Positions 32,326 to 40,740 of a stretch of 64,000 nt of DNA are shown here, piece after piece. The notes below the pieces were generated by a model. It was not told the origin of the DNA. It made no database searches and saw nothing but the letters and a program-made list of their open reading frames with translations. Location of the stretch: NCBI GenBank assembly GCA_025194985.1, contig JAOANE010000054.1, forward strand, positions 124,001 to 188,000, read 5' to 3'. Every line of letters starts with the position of its first letter. Positions within the stretch are counted from its first letter, which is position 1. The position numbers were made by a program, and so were the translations under genes. Source of the stretch: Regnicoccus frigidus (GTDB taxonomy: Bacteria > Cyanobacteriota > Cyanobacteriia > PCC-6307 > Cyanobiaceae).

Positions 32326-33155
32326 GGATTTTCTCTTGAAATGACTGCAGCGCTGTAAAGATTAACTGAAGTGGACCCTGTCGTCAAGACAAAAACCATG
32401 AACCCCTGCAGCCGCAGGGGTGGCCGCTCCTCCTGGGCAGCCGCGAGAGCGGCCAGGGTGATCGCCGTGCCGCTGGTGGCCACAAGCACGGGCACTTCAC
32501 CTGGCTTAAGCCCCCGCTGGACGCGGACGACGGCGGGCTCAAGGGATCCCTGGATGAAGGCCCGTAAAAAGGTCAGCAGCGCCGGTGGCAGGGGGTCCTG
32601 GTCGACGAAATCCCGATGCAATCGCACCGCTCCGACCCGGGTGCTGGTGAGCTCGCGGGCATCGCGCCCGTCAGCCAGGATCAGTTCGGTGGAGCCGCCG
32701 CCGATGTCGAGGATCAGGTGGGCCTGATCACCGAAGGCCATGCCCGAGAGCACTCCCAGATAAATCAGCCGGGCTTCTTCCGGACCGCTGACCAGATCCA
32801 CCTCAAGGCCGTGGCGGTCCTGCACCATCTGCAGGAACTCGCGGCCGTTGGGCGCCTCGCGCACGGCGCTGGTGGCGGCGGTGAGAATCTGCTCGGCGCC
32901 ATGGCTGTCGGCCAGCTCGCGGTAATGGCCCAGGGCGAGCAGGGCCCGCTCGATCGCCGCCGGGGTCAGCAGGCCCGTGTCGGGATCCCGTTCACCCAGC
33001 CGTGCACTGGATTTTTCTGCTTGAACAACGCGAAAACTGCGCAGGCCCGGATCAACTGCTGCGATCAGCAGGTGAATCGAGTTGGTGCCGATGTCGATGG
33101 CCGCGACATGGCGCAGCGCCGCTGCCGGCTCCGGGAGGGCTTGGGAGGCTGGCAT
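32322..33155 (-). pseudogene. ppx: Exopolyphosphatase/GppA, N-terminal half (gene split by insertion)
   Basis: First part of a Ppx/GppA gene, ASKHA-fold phosphatase acting on polyphosphate or pppGpp. From the ATG at 33155 there are 252 family residues: phosphate-1 motif VAAIDIGTNSIHLLI, TAATSAVREAPNG, SGPEEARLIYLGVL with the catalytic acid, LILDIGGGSTELIL (phosphate-2) and ATSGTAITLAALAAA. After L-Q-G-F the frame enters the insert, adds 25 foreign residues and stops at 32322, overlapping the cupredoxin start. The lost part of domain II is encoded in the C-terminal half at 30997. A one-piece protein would be 542 residues, normal for cyanobacterial Ppx. Confidence 0.87.
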
Positions 33156-33301
33156 CCGATCGAAGGCCCGGCGCAAACGGCGTCACTTTGCCACTCCAGA
33201 GCCAATTGGCAGCCACCCAAGAACAGCCAGAAACGACCGAAGCACAACTGGATCACACCGTGAGGCTCGAATGGCCTTGCCCCCCCACCTAATCTGCCGC
33301 G

Positions 33302-34183
33302 ATGCACATCCGCGCCACCCTGCGGGGTTGGGTCGCCCTGCTGCGCTGGCAGAAGCCCAGTGGTCGTCTCATCCTGTTGATCCCAGCCGGCTGGTCCCTC
33401 TGGCTGCTGCCCGAGGGGCCTCCGGCGGCCGCCCTCGTCGGCTTGATTGGTCTTGGCGGCCTCGCCGTCAGCGGTGCCGGCTGTGTCGCCAACGACCTCT
33501 GGGACCGGCGCATCGACCCTTTGGTGGAGCGCACCAAGGACCGACCCCTCGCCAGTGGTCGGGTGAGTGTGGCCAGCGCCGCCGTTCTGCTCGTGCTCTG
33601 CCTGCTGCTGGCCCTGCTGGTGGTAGGGCTGCTGCCGGAAGAAGGGCGGGGGGCTGCCCTGCTGCTGGCCCTGGCGACCTTGCCGGCGGTGCTGCTCTAT
33701 CCCTCTGCCAAACGCTGGTTGGCTTTCCCCCAGTTGCTGCTGGCCTTCTGCTGGGGTTTCGCGGTGCTGATCCCCTGGGCTGCGGCCACCGGTGAGGTTG
33801 CCGGTGGCTGGCCCCTGGGACTGGTCTGGGCGGCCACATTGCTGTGGACCTTCGGCTTTGACACGGTGTACGCCATGGCCGATCGGCGCGATGATGCCGC
33901 CCTGGGCCTGCGCAGCAGTGCGCTCAGCCTCGGGCCTGCGGCCCCTGCCGTCGTGGCGATCTGTTACGGCCTGACGGCACTGTTTCTGGCGCTCGCCGCC
34001 CTGTTGCAGGGGGTGTCCTGGCCCTTCTGGCCGCTCTGGGCCCTGGCGGCGATCGGCATGCAACAACAGGCCCGGTTGTTGCGGGGTCAGCCTGCCGCTG
34101 GCCTGTTCGGCCGCCACTTCCACCGCCAGGTTCAGCTCGGTGGCCTGCTCTGGCTGGCCCTGCTGCTTGGACGGGCCGCATGA
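33302..34183 (+). CDS. UbiA-type 4-hydroxybenzoate polyprenyltransferase
   Basis: Membrane prenyltransferase of the UbiA superfamily, 293 residues with about eight helices. In cyanobacteria this type attaches solanesyl diphosphate to 4-hydroxybenzoate in plastoquinone synthesis. The two aspartate-rich motifs are ANDLWDRRID (first, binding Mg-diphosphate) and DTVYAMADRRDD (second). RWQKPSGRLILLIPAGWSLW near the N-terminus is characteristic of the UbiA (not chlorophyll synthase or homogentisate) branch. It overlaps the LD-carboxypeptidase gene by ATGA. The ATG at 33302 is clear. Confidence 0.92.
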   Translation: MHIRATLRGWVALLRWQKPSGRLILLIPAGWSLWLLPEGPPAAALVGLIGLGGLAVSGAGCVANDLWDRRIDPLVERTKDRPLASGRVSVASAAVLLVLCLLLALLVVGLLPEEGRGAALLLALATLPAVLLYPSAKRWLAFPQLLLAFCWGFAVLIPWAAATGEVAGGWPLGLVWAATLLWTFGFDTVYAMADRRDDAALGLRSSALSLGPAAPAVVAICYGLTALFLALAALLQGVSWPFWPLWALAAIGMQQQARLLRGQPAAGLFGRHFHRQVQLGGLLWLALLLGRAA

Positions 34184-35091
34184 GCGCCTCCTGGCGCCCC
34201 GCCAGGCCGGTTCTGTCGCCGCCGCCTTTGCGGCCCGGTGAGCGGGTGGGGCTGGTCGCGGCCAGTTCAGCCCTCGGCGACCCTGGCCGGCTGGAGCAGG
34301 GGGTGGCCGTGCTTGAGGACTGGGGCTTGGTGGTGGAACGTCCGTTTGATCCCGGCCGGCGTTGGGGCTACATGGCCGGAGACGACCAGCAGCGCCGCGG
34401 CGATCTGGAGGCCCGGGCCCGCCTGCTGGCCTGTGTGCGCGGTGGTTGGGGGTCAGCCCGGCTGCTGGAGCAGCCCCTGCCCGAGCAGGCAGGCTGGTTG
34501 CTGGGTTATTCCGATGTCACCTCCTTGCTCTGGGCGCGCCTGGCGCTGGGGCTCGGCGGTGGCATCCACGGGCCGATGGTCACGGGCCTGGCCAGCGAGC
34601 CGGAGTGGAGCCAGCAGCGGCTGCGGGCGTTGCTGTTCGGTGAGCCGCTGCCGCCGTTGCAGGGCGAACCCTGGCAGGGCGGCGTGGCGGAAGGCCCCCT
34701 GCTGGTGGCCAACCTCACGGTGGCGACCCACCTGCTCGGCACCCCGTTTCTGCCTCCTCTGGCGGGGGCTGTGCTGATCCTGGAAGACGTGGGCGAGGCG
34801 CCCTACCGGATCGAGCGCCTGCTCACCCACTGGCGCCTCTGCGGCGCCTTGCAACAGCTGGCTGGTCTTGGCTTCGGCAGTTTCCTTGACTGCGACGATC
34901 CCGTCGAATCCAGCGAGCCGCCCCAGCATCGCTTCAGCCTCGAGCAGGTGCTGCGCGAACGCACCGCCGACCTTGGCATCCCGGTGGTGGGCAGGTTGCC
35001 GGTGGGCCATGCCCCAGGCAACGGGGCGCTGCCGCTGGGCCGGCTGGCCCGCCTTGATGGCGACAGCGGCCGCCTCAGCCTGATTCCCTAA
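34180..35091 (+). CDS. LD-carboxypeptidase (peptidase S66)
   Basis: Serine peptidase that removes the terminal D-alanine from murein tetrapeptides during wall recycling; 303 residues. The catalytic triad is recognisable: serine in LLGYSDVTSLLW, glutamate in ILEDVGEAPYRIER and histidine in VGHAPGNGALPLG. The N-terminal PPPLRPGERVGLVAASSAL is typical of S66. There is no signal peptide, consistent with a cytoplasmic enzyme. Overlaps the ubiA stop (ATGA) and is convergent, with a four-base overlap, with ispD. Confidence 0.92.
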   Translation: MSASWRPARPVLSPPPLRPGERVGLVAASSALGDPGRLEQGVAVLEDWGLVVERPFDPGRRWGYMAGDDQQRRGDLEARARLLACVRGGWGSARLLEQPLPEQAGWLLGYSDVTSLLWARLALGLGGGIHGPMVTGLASEPEWSQQRLRALLFGEPLPPLQGEPWQGGVAEGPLLVANLTVATHLLGTPFLPPLAGAVLILEDVGEAPYRIERLLTHWRLCGALQQLAGLGFGSFLDCDDPVESSEPPQHRFSLEQVLRERTADLGIPVVGRLPVGHAPGNGALPLGRLARLDGDSGRLSLIP

Positions 35092-35771
35092 CCCTCCCGC
35101 TGGGCCAGGACAGCGGCAGCCACGTCGAGATCGAATGGCGTGGTGATCTTGAGGTTGGAAGCCGGAGCGGCGATCACCCGAACCGGCCAGCCCAGCCGCT
35201 CGAACAGGGCGGCGTCATCGGTGACGCTCCAGCCCTGCTCCAGCGCCCTGGCATGGGCCGAACGCAACGCCTCCACCGGAAAGCCCTGGGGGGTCTGGGC
35301 GGCCCAGAGCCCGGCGCGATCCAGGGTTTCCTCCACTTGCTGCGCGCCATTCAGCCGCTTGATCGTGTCGCTCACCGGCGTGGCGGCGATCACGGCCTCC
35401 CCCGCCGCGACGGCTTCCGCGCAGCGGCCGATCAGTTCCGCTGCCACCAGGCAGCGGGCGCCATCGTGGATCAGCACGCCGGTCGCTTCGGCGGGCAAGG
35501 CCGCGAGCCCCAGCCGCACCGACTCCTGGCGGCTGGCGCCGCCAACGATCCAGCGCACCGGCCGGTCCGCTGCCGCTGTCTGGATCAGGGCCTCCACGGC
35601 CTTCTGATCAACCGGTTGGCCCACAATCCCGATCCAGCGGATGGCACGGCAGGCCAGGGCCGCCTCCAGGCTCCAGGCCAGCACGGGCCGGCCGGCGAGC
35701 GGCAGCAGCAACTTGTTGCTCTCCGCCCCCATGCGACGTCCACTGCCGGCGGCGGCGATCAGCAAATGCAC
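35088..35771 (-). CDS. ispD: 2-C-methyl-D-erythritol 4-phosphate cytidylyltransferase
   Basis: MEP-pathway enzyme forming CDP-methylerythritol for isoprenoids, which here include phytol, carotenoids and the plastoquinone side chain. I use the GTG at 35771 giving VHLLIAAAGSGRRMG, the CTP-binding N-terminus; an ATG at 35816 would add 15 residues. Further motifs: LAGRPVLAWSLEAAL, VGGASRQESVRLGL, LIHDGARCLV, DTIKRL and TPQGFPVEALRSAH. About 227 residues, the normal size. It is divergent from the GT9-like gene and convergent with the LD-carboxypeptidase. Confidence 0.94.
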   Translation of the reverse strand: MHLLIAAAGSGRRMGAESNKLLLPLAGRPVLAWSLEAALACRAIRWIGIVGQPVDQKAVEALIQTAAADRPVRWIVGGASRQESVRLGLAALPAEATGVLIHDGARCLVAAELIGRCAEAVAAGEAVIAATPVSDTIKRLNGAQQVEETLDRAGLWAAQTPQGFPVEALRSAHARALEQGWSVTDDAALFERLGWPVRVIAAPASNLKITTPFDLDVAAAVLAQREG

Positions 35772-35850
35772 AAGCGTCTCCCTCGGGGCCGGAAAAGCCC
35801 GGTCCGATCCATACAATCAGCACGCGCAACGCCTGCCTGCCGCTGCCCAG

Positions 35851-36711
35851 ATGCGTGTTCTTTTTTTGATTCCCGGCGGCAGCGCGACCCAACTGCAAGC
35901 GATGCCAGCGGTGGCCGCCACCGCCCTCCACCTCGCTGCCACGGTGCAGGTGTCCTGTCCGGCTGGGGCGGCGGCGGTCTGGAAGCTGCTGCCGGCCGTC
36001 GAGAAGGTGTTGCCGTTCAGCTTTGAGTCGGGGGTCAGCCTGGCCGAGTGGGCCAACCTGCTCGGTGCGGTGCGGGAGCCTGACTTTCAGGCCTGTATCA
36101 ATCTGGCCTCCGGTTGGCCCCTCGACCTGCTGCTCTCCCTCACCCACATCCCCACCCGGATTGCCCGATCTGGCTTTTCGGCCACCAGCCAACTCACGCC
36201 CCAGGCCGCACAGGCTGCCTCCTGCGGCTGGCCGAATCAAGCGCTGGAAGCCTGGCTCCAGCCGATCGAGGTGCCCCTGCAGGCCGACGCCTTCCGGCTG
36301 CGGCTGCCGAAATCTGACCTGGACGCCGCCACCGCAGCCCTCCCCCCCGGGCCTGGTCCGCTGTTGCTGCTGGCCCCCAACCCAGCGGCCACAACCGGTG
36401 CTGACTGGCCCGCGGCCCACTGGCAGGCCTTGCCGGAGCAGATCCGCTCGAAATTGCCTGATCTGCGGGTGAGCCAGGCCAGCGGCGGCAGCCCGGCGCA
36501 GCAGGCCGCCCAGGTGGCTGTCGCCGATGTGGTGCTCAGCAGCGATCCCCTGCTCAGCGAACTGGCCCTGCTGACCGGCACCCCCCTGGTGGCGCTGGGT
36601 CGCAGCGGCGACAGCCTGCCCGCGCGCCAGGGGGTACAAGGTGTTGGTGAGGCCGGTTCCCTCGATCAGCTCGGGGTCACCGAGGTGCTCAAAGCCCTCG
36701 GGCTCGGTTAG
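35851..36711 (+). CDS. Glycosyltransferase family 9-like protein
   Basis: 286-residue protein resembling heptosyltransferases of lipopolysaccharide (GT9). The N-terminus MRVLFLIPGGSATQLQAMPA parallels the family's first Rossmann strand and glycine loop; the second domain includes LLLLAPNPAATTGADWPAAH and VADVVLSSDPLLSELALLTG with TPLVAL, where GT9 enzymes bind the nucleotide sugar. It is shorter than classical enzymes (about 340) and several loops look reduced, so catalytic activity is uncertain. ATG at 35851 is used. Stand-alone gene between ispD and the potassium channel. Confidence 0.75.
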   Translation: MRVLFLIPGGSATQLQAMPAVAATALHLAATVQVSCPAGAAAVWKLLPAVEKVLPFSFESGVSLAEWANLLGAVREPDFQACINLASGWPLDLLLSLTHIPTRIARSGFSATSQLTPQAAQAASCGWPNQALEAWLQPIEVPLQADAFRLRLPKSDLDAATAALPPGPGPLLLLAPNPAATTGADWPAAHWQALPEQIRSKLPDLRVSQASGGSPAQQAAQVAVADVVLSSDPLLSELALLTGTPLVALGRSGDSLPARQGVQGVGEAGSLDQLGVTEVLKALGLG

Positions 36712-36756
36712 CCGGCTCTTCTGTTCCACGGCTCTTCGGTTCAACGGCGTCGCTGG

Positions 36757-37893
36757 ATGCTCCCTTCCCAAAACGTCCAACGCCGCTTCAGCCGCCGCCA
36801 ACCGCCGTCGCTGCGCCGTCGCCACCCCTGGCTGACGCCGCTGGTTTCATTGGCGAGCGTGGTCAACCTCTCGGCGCTCGGCTACCGGATCGTCGAGGGC
36901 TGGGATTGGGGCGATTCCTACTGGATGGTGTTGATCACGATCAGCACCATCGGCTACGGCGAGGTGAATCCCCTCACCGCCGCCGGTCGCGCCGTGACCG
37001 TGTTCTCGATTGTCGGCGGCCTGGTGGTGGTTCAGCTCTCCATCCAGAGCCTGTTGGGTCTGAGTGAGTCGGGTTACTTCCGCCGCATGCGCGAAAACCG
37101 TTTCCGCCGCTACCTGCAAACGATGGAAAACCATGTGATCCTCTGCGGCTATGGCCGCATCGGCCGTGAAATCGCCGAACAACTGGCCAGCGAAGGCGTT
37201 CCCCTGATCGTGATCGAGATGGATCAGGCTCAGAAAGAGGCGGCCGAGGCCCGGGGCATCGTTGTGCTGCAATCCGATGCCACCCTCGATGAAACCCTGC
37301 TGGAGGCGGGCATTCACCGCTGCCGCAGCCTGGTGGCAGCCCTGCCCAGCAATGCCGCCAATCTCTATGTGGTGCTCAGTGCCCGCGGAATTGCCCCCGC
37401 CTGCCGGCTGATTGCCCGCTCCGATAGCGAAGAAGCGGAACGCAAGCTGCTCCAGGCCGGTGCCAACCAGGTGGTGAGCCCCTATGTGGCGGGCGGGCGC
37501 ACCATGGCCGCCACGGCCCTGCGCCCCCTGGCGGTGCGCTTCATGGATCTGCTCTCCTCTTCAGACTGCGAAGTGGAGGAATTCCAGCTCAGTGAGGATG
37601 GCGCCCTACTCGGCGACCTCAACGGCCGCAGCCTGGCGGAACTGGAGCTGGGGCGGCGCTCCGGCGCCATGGTGCTGGCGATTCGCACCCCCGCCCCCAA
37701 GGTCGGGAACCCTTACAGCTACCGCGGTGCCACCTACCAACAGGAAGAGTCGAAGCTGATCGCCAACCCCGGCGGTGAGGTGCGCCTCGCCCCGGGCCAG
37801 ATGCTGGTGGTGATGGGTAGCCAGGAGCAGCTGGGGAGCTTCATCGCCATCCTCGGCAAGGCTCTCGTCGCCGTCGAGGCAATGGCGGGCTGA
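36757..37893 (+). CDS. Potassium channel with TrkA-N/RCK domain
   Basis: 378-residue two-helix potassium channel subunit. A basic N-terminus (RRQPPSLRRRHPW) leads to helix one, the pore helix with selectivity filter TISTIGYGEV and helix two (VFSIVGGLVVVQLSIQSLLG). The cytoplasmic RCK/TrkA-N domain starts at NHVILCGYGRIGREIAEQL with the GxGxxG NAD/nucleotide motif, and a TrkA-C domain with VEEFQLSEDGALLGDLNGRS ends the protein. The filter TxGYG predicts K+ selectivity; gating by nucleotide or Ca2+ is family knowledge only. Confidence 0.93.
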   Translation: MLPSQNVQRRFSRRQPPSLRRRHPWLTPLVSLASVVNLSALGYRIVEGWDWGDSYWMVLITISTIGYGEVNPLTAAGRAVTVFSIVGGLVVVQLSIQSLLGLSESGYFRRMRENRFRRYLQTMENHVILCGYGRIGREIAEQLASEGVPLIVIEMDQAQKEAAEARGIVVLQSDATLDETLLEAGIHRCRSLVAALPSNAANLYVVLSARGIAPACRLIARSDSEEAERKLLQAGANQVVSPYVAGGRTMAATALRPLAVRFMDLLSSSDCEVEEFQLSEDGALLGDLNGRSLAELELGRRSGAMVLAIRTPAPKVGNPYSYRGATYQQEESKLIANPGGEVRLAPGQMLVVMGSQEQLGSFIAILGKALVAVEAMAG

Positions 37894-37945
37894 GCTCGGC
37901 GAGAGCGGCGGCATACGATCGCGGGCGCCCAGTGCTTCGCCACCG

Positions 37946-38704
37946 ATGTCCGCTCACGCAGCCATTCCACTGCAGGGTCAGACCGCCCTGGTCACCGGGG
38001 CGAGCCGTGGCATCGGCCGTGCCATCGCCTTGGCCCTGGCGGCCGACGGCGCTGAGGTGGTGGTCAACTACGCCAATTCCGCCAGCGCCGCTGAGGCCGT
38101 GGTCGCCGAGATCGAGGCCGCCGGCGGCCGGGCCCATGCCCTCCAGGCGGACGTGTCCGAAGAAGGGCAGGTGGACGGGCTGATCCAGGCGGTGCTCGAG
38201 CGCTGCGGCCGACTCGACGTGCTGGTCAACAACGCCGGCATCACCCGCGATGGCCTGCTCCTGCGCATGAAGACCGCGGACTGGAAGGCGGTGATCGATC
38301 TCAATCTCACCGGCGTTTTTCTCTGCACCCGGGCTGCGAGCCGCAGCATGCTCAAGGCCCGCCGCGGCCGCATCATCAACATCACCTCGGTGGTCGGCCT
38401 GACCGGTAACGCCGGCCAGACGAACTACAGCGCCGCCAAGGCTGGTGTGGTCGGTTTCACCCGCAGCACGGCCGCCGAATTCGCCAGCCGCGGCATCACC
38501 GTTAATGCCGTGGCGCCGGGCTTCATTGCCACCGAGATGACCCAGGACCTGAATGTGGAGCCCATTCTCAAGGCGATTCCCCTCGGCCGGCTCGGCCAGC
38601 CTGAGGATGTGGCCGGCGCCGTGCGCTTTCTGGCCGCCGATCCTGCCGCCGCCTACATCACTGGCCAGGTTTTGCAGGTGGATGGCGGCATGTTGATGAG
38701 CTGA
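37946..38704 (+). CDS. fabG: 3-oxoacyl-ACP reductase
   Basis: NADPH-dependent short-chain dehydrogenase of type II fatty-acid synthesis; 252 residues. Cofactor motif TGASRGIGRAIAL, NNAGITRDG, active-site serine in INITSVVG, and the Y-x3-K pair in YSAAKAGVVGFT; the C-terminus ends ITGQVLQVDGGMLMS as in FabG. The R-D-G-L-L-L-R-M segment is typical of genuine FabG. Its stop abuts the stop of a leftward small gene, with no bases between. No other fab genes are present here. Confidence 0.95.
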   Translation: MSAHAAIPLQGQTALVTGASRGIGRAIALALAADGAEVVVNYANSASAAEAVVAEIEAAGGRAHALQADVSEEGQVDGLIQAVLERCGRLDVLVNNAGITRDGLLLRMKTADWKAVIDLNLTGVFLCTRAASRSMLKARRGRIINITSVVGLTGNAGQTNYSAAKAGVVGFTRSTAAEFASRGITVNAVAPGFIATEMTQDLNVEPILKAIPLGRLGQPEDVAGAVRFLAADPAAAYITGQVLQVDGGMLMS

Positions 38705-38941
38705 TCAGCCCTCGATCGGTTGTCCCAGTTCTTCGCGCAGGCGGCGAATACGTTGCAGCAACTTCAGCCGTCGGCTGCGCACGGTCATGGTCAGAAACAG
38801 CCGGATCGGCACGTAGACCACGGCCATGGCCAGGCCGAGGCCCGTGATGATCAAGAAGGCCATCGCACTGGGACCCGTCCCCGGATCGGCGCTGCCATCG
38901 CTTAGAGCGTCAGCCAGGCTCGTGGTGATCATCTCCTCCAT
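38705..38941 (-). CDS. Small single-helix membrane protein (78 aa)
   Basis: 78 residues: an acidic N-terminus (DGSADPGTGPSA), one hydrophobic helix AMAFLIITGLGLAMAVVYVP (about residues 26-45), then a strongly basic helix SRRLKLLQRIRRLREEL. Arrangement suggests a bitopic protein with a cytoplasmic C-terminal amphipathic helix. ATG at 38941, with a second ATG three codons later. It ends exactly at the fabG stop. Family not recognised, though codon use is like that of its neighbours. Confidence 0.65.
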   Translation of the reverse strand: MEEMITTSLADALSDGSADPGTGPSAMAFLIITGLGLAMAVVYVPIRLFLTMTVRSRRLKLLQRIRRLREELGQPIEG

Positions 38942-39075
38942 GGCAAGACCCTATCGAGCCGGGGTGTCTGATTCGGCTTTCCCCACTACAACATCGCTGA
39001 CATCGCCCGCCCCGCCGTGGGAGCCTGATCGTTGACGTCTATCGGGCAGCCCCACGGTCTGTCCACCCCCCACCG

Positions 39076-40731
39076 ATGGCCAAACTGATCAGTTTCTCGG
39101 ATGCATCCCGCGCTTCTCTGGAGCGCGGCGTGAATGCCCTTGCCGATGCGGTGAAGGTCACAATCGGGCCGCGGGGTCGCAACGTGGTGATCGAGAAGAA
39201 GTTCGGTGCTCCCGACATCGTCAATGACGGCGTCACCATCGCCAAGGAAATCGAGCTTGAAGATCCGTTCGAAAACATCGGCGCCAAGCTGATGCAGCAG
39301 GTGGCCACCAAAACCAAGGACAAGGCCGGCGATGGCACCACGACGGCCACCCTGTTGGCCCAGGCCCTGGTGCAGGAAGGTCTGCGCAACGTGGCGGCGG
39401 GTGCCAATCCGGTGGGGTTGCGACGCGGCATGGAAGCGGCGACCGCCGAGATCGTGACCGGCATCGCCCGCCTGTCTGAGGCCGTGGCCGGTGAGGCGAT
39501 CCGCCAGGTCGCCACGGTCAGTGCCGGTGGCGACGAGCAGATCGGCCAGATGGTTTCTGACGCCATGGACAAGGTGAGCACCGATGGGGTGATCACCGTC
39601 GAGGAATCCCGCTCTCTGGCCACCGAACTTGAGATCACCGAGGGCATGGCCTTCGACCGGGGCTATTCTTCTCCTTATTTCGTCACCGACGCCGACCGTC
39701 AGGTCTGCGACTACGAGAACGCCCTGCTGCTCGTCACCGACCGCAAGATCAGTGCGATCGCCGATCTTCTGCCCGTGCTGGAGATGGTCGCGAAGGCCGG
39801 CTCCTCGCCCCTGGTGATCCTGGCCGAGGAGGTCGACGGTGAAGCCCTGGCCACCTTGGTGGTGAACAAGAACCGTGGTGTGCTGCAGGTGGCAGCGGTG
39901 CGCGCTCCGTCCTTCGGTGAGCGCCGTAAGGCCGCCCTGCAGGACATCGCCATCCTCACTGGCGCCACCTTGATCAGCGAGGACCGGGCGATGGCTCTCG
40001 ACAGCGTCAGCCTGGCCGACCTCGGCAAGGTGCGTCGGATCACGATCAGCAAGGACAGCACCACGATCATCGGCAGCGATGAGCATCGCGATGCCGTCGC
40101 CGAACGCGTCGCCTCGATCAAACGCGAACTGGAGGTCACCGACTCCGACTACGACAAGGAAAAGCTCAATGAGCGGATCGCCAAATTGGCCGGAGGTGTG
40201 GCCGTCATCAAGGTCGGGGCCCCCACCGAAACCGAACTGCGCCACCGCAAGCTGCGCATTGAGGATGCCCTCAACGCCACCCGCGCGGCGGTCGAAGAAG
40301 GCATTGTCCCCGGTGGCGGCAGCACCCTGCTGCAACTGGCTGCCGGTCTTGATGGTCTGATCGCCCGGCTGAACGGCGATCAGCGCACCGGTGCCCAGAT
40401 CGTCCAGCGCGCCCTCTCGGCTCCCCTGCGCCAGATCGCCGATAACGCCGGCGCCAACGGCGTGGTTGTGGTGGCTGAAGCGCTGAGCTCCGGCAAAGGT
40501 TTCAATGCCCTCACAGGCGAATACGAAGACCTGATCGCCGCTGGCATTCTCGATGCCGCCAAGGTGGTGCGGCTGGCCCTGCAGGATGCGGTTTCGATCG
40601 CTGCTTTGTTGATCACCACCGAAGTGGTGATCGCCGACAAGGCCGAACCTGAGGCCCCACCTTCCCCAGGTGGAATGGGAGGAATGGGCATGCCTGGCAT
40701 GGGCGGCATGGGCATGCCGGGAATGATGTGA
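39076..40731 (+). CDS. groEL: 60-kDa chaperonin GroEL (stand-alone copy)
   Basis: 551-residue chaperonin that folds substrate proteins in a double ring. The N-terminal equatorial domain has TIGPRGRNVVIEKKFG, NDGVTIAKEIELEDPFENIG and the ATP-site KAGDGTTTATLLAQ; the C-terminus ends in the GGM repeat tail GGMGGMGMPGMGGMGMPGMM. No groES gene precedes it and no CIRCE operator (TTAGCACTC inverted repeat) is visible upstream, so it is probably the second cyanobacterial copy (GroEL2 type), which typically stands alone. Convergent with the nanE-like gene. Confidence 0.95.
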   Translation: MAKLISFSDASRASLERGVNALADAVKVTIGPRGRNVVIEKKFGAPDIVNDGVTIAKEIELEDPFENIGAKLMQQVATKTKDKAGDGTTTATLLAQALVQEGLRNVAAGANPVGLRRGMEAATAEIVTGIARLSEAVAGEAIRQVATVSAGGDEQIGQMVSDAMDKVSTDGVITVEESRSLATELEITEGMAFDRGYSSPYFVTDADRQVCDYENALLLVTDRKISAIADLLPVLEMVAKAGSSPLVILAEEVDGEALATLVVNKNRGVLQVAAVRAPSFGERRKAALQDIAILTGATLISEDRAMALDSVSLADLGKVRRITISKDSTTIIGSDEHRDAVAERVASIKRELEVTDSDYDKEKLNERIAKLAGGVAVIKVGAPTETELRHRKLRIEDALNATRAAVEEGIVPGGGSTLLQLAAGLDGLIARLNGDQRTGAQIVQRALSAPLRQIADNAGANGVVVVAEALSSGKGFNALTGEYEDLIAAGILDAAKVVRLALQDAVSIAALLITTEVVIADKAEPEAPPSPGGMGGMGMPGMGGMGMPGMM

Positions 40732-40740
40732 GCGACTCGC

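Larger units (their letters stand above)
31870..32399. mobile_element. 530-bp insert interrupting ppx
   Basis: Segment whose removal joins the codon for phenylalanine (ending at 32400 on the - strand) directly to the lysine codon at 31869. That restores the family sequence L-Q-G-F-K-V-S-R and a single 542-codon frame (252 + 290). It is AT-rich, encodes one cupredoxin, has a 26-bp palindrome at one edge and no recognisable transposase. No target-site duplication is left; the junction can slide by only one base. It begins ATGG and ends CCATTT on the - strand. Mechanism of entry unknown. Confidence 0.7.

Noticed and set aside
31870..32399. Insert in ppx as a classical insertion sequence
   Set aside because: No transposase, no terminal inverted repeats beyond a few bases and no target-site duplication; kept as an unclassified insert.
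33065..34123. Gln/Gly-rich - strand frame across ubiA
   Set aside because: Antisense shadow of the membrane prenyltransferase with its Asp motifs.
38942..39075. CIRCE heat-shock operator upstream of groEL
   Set aside because: No TTAGCACTC inverted repeat is present.
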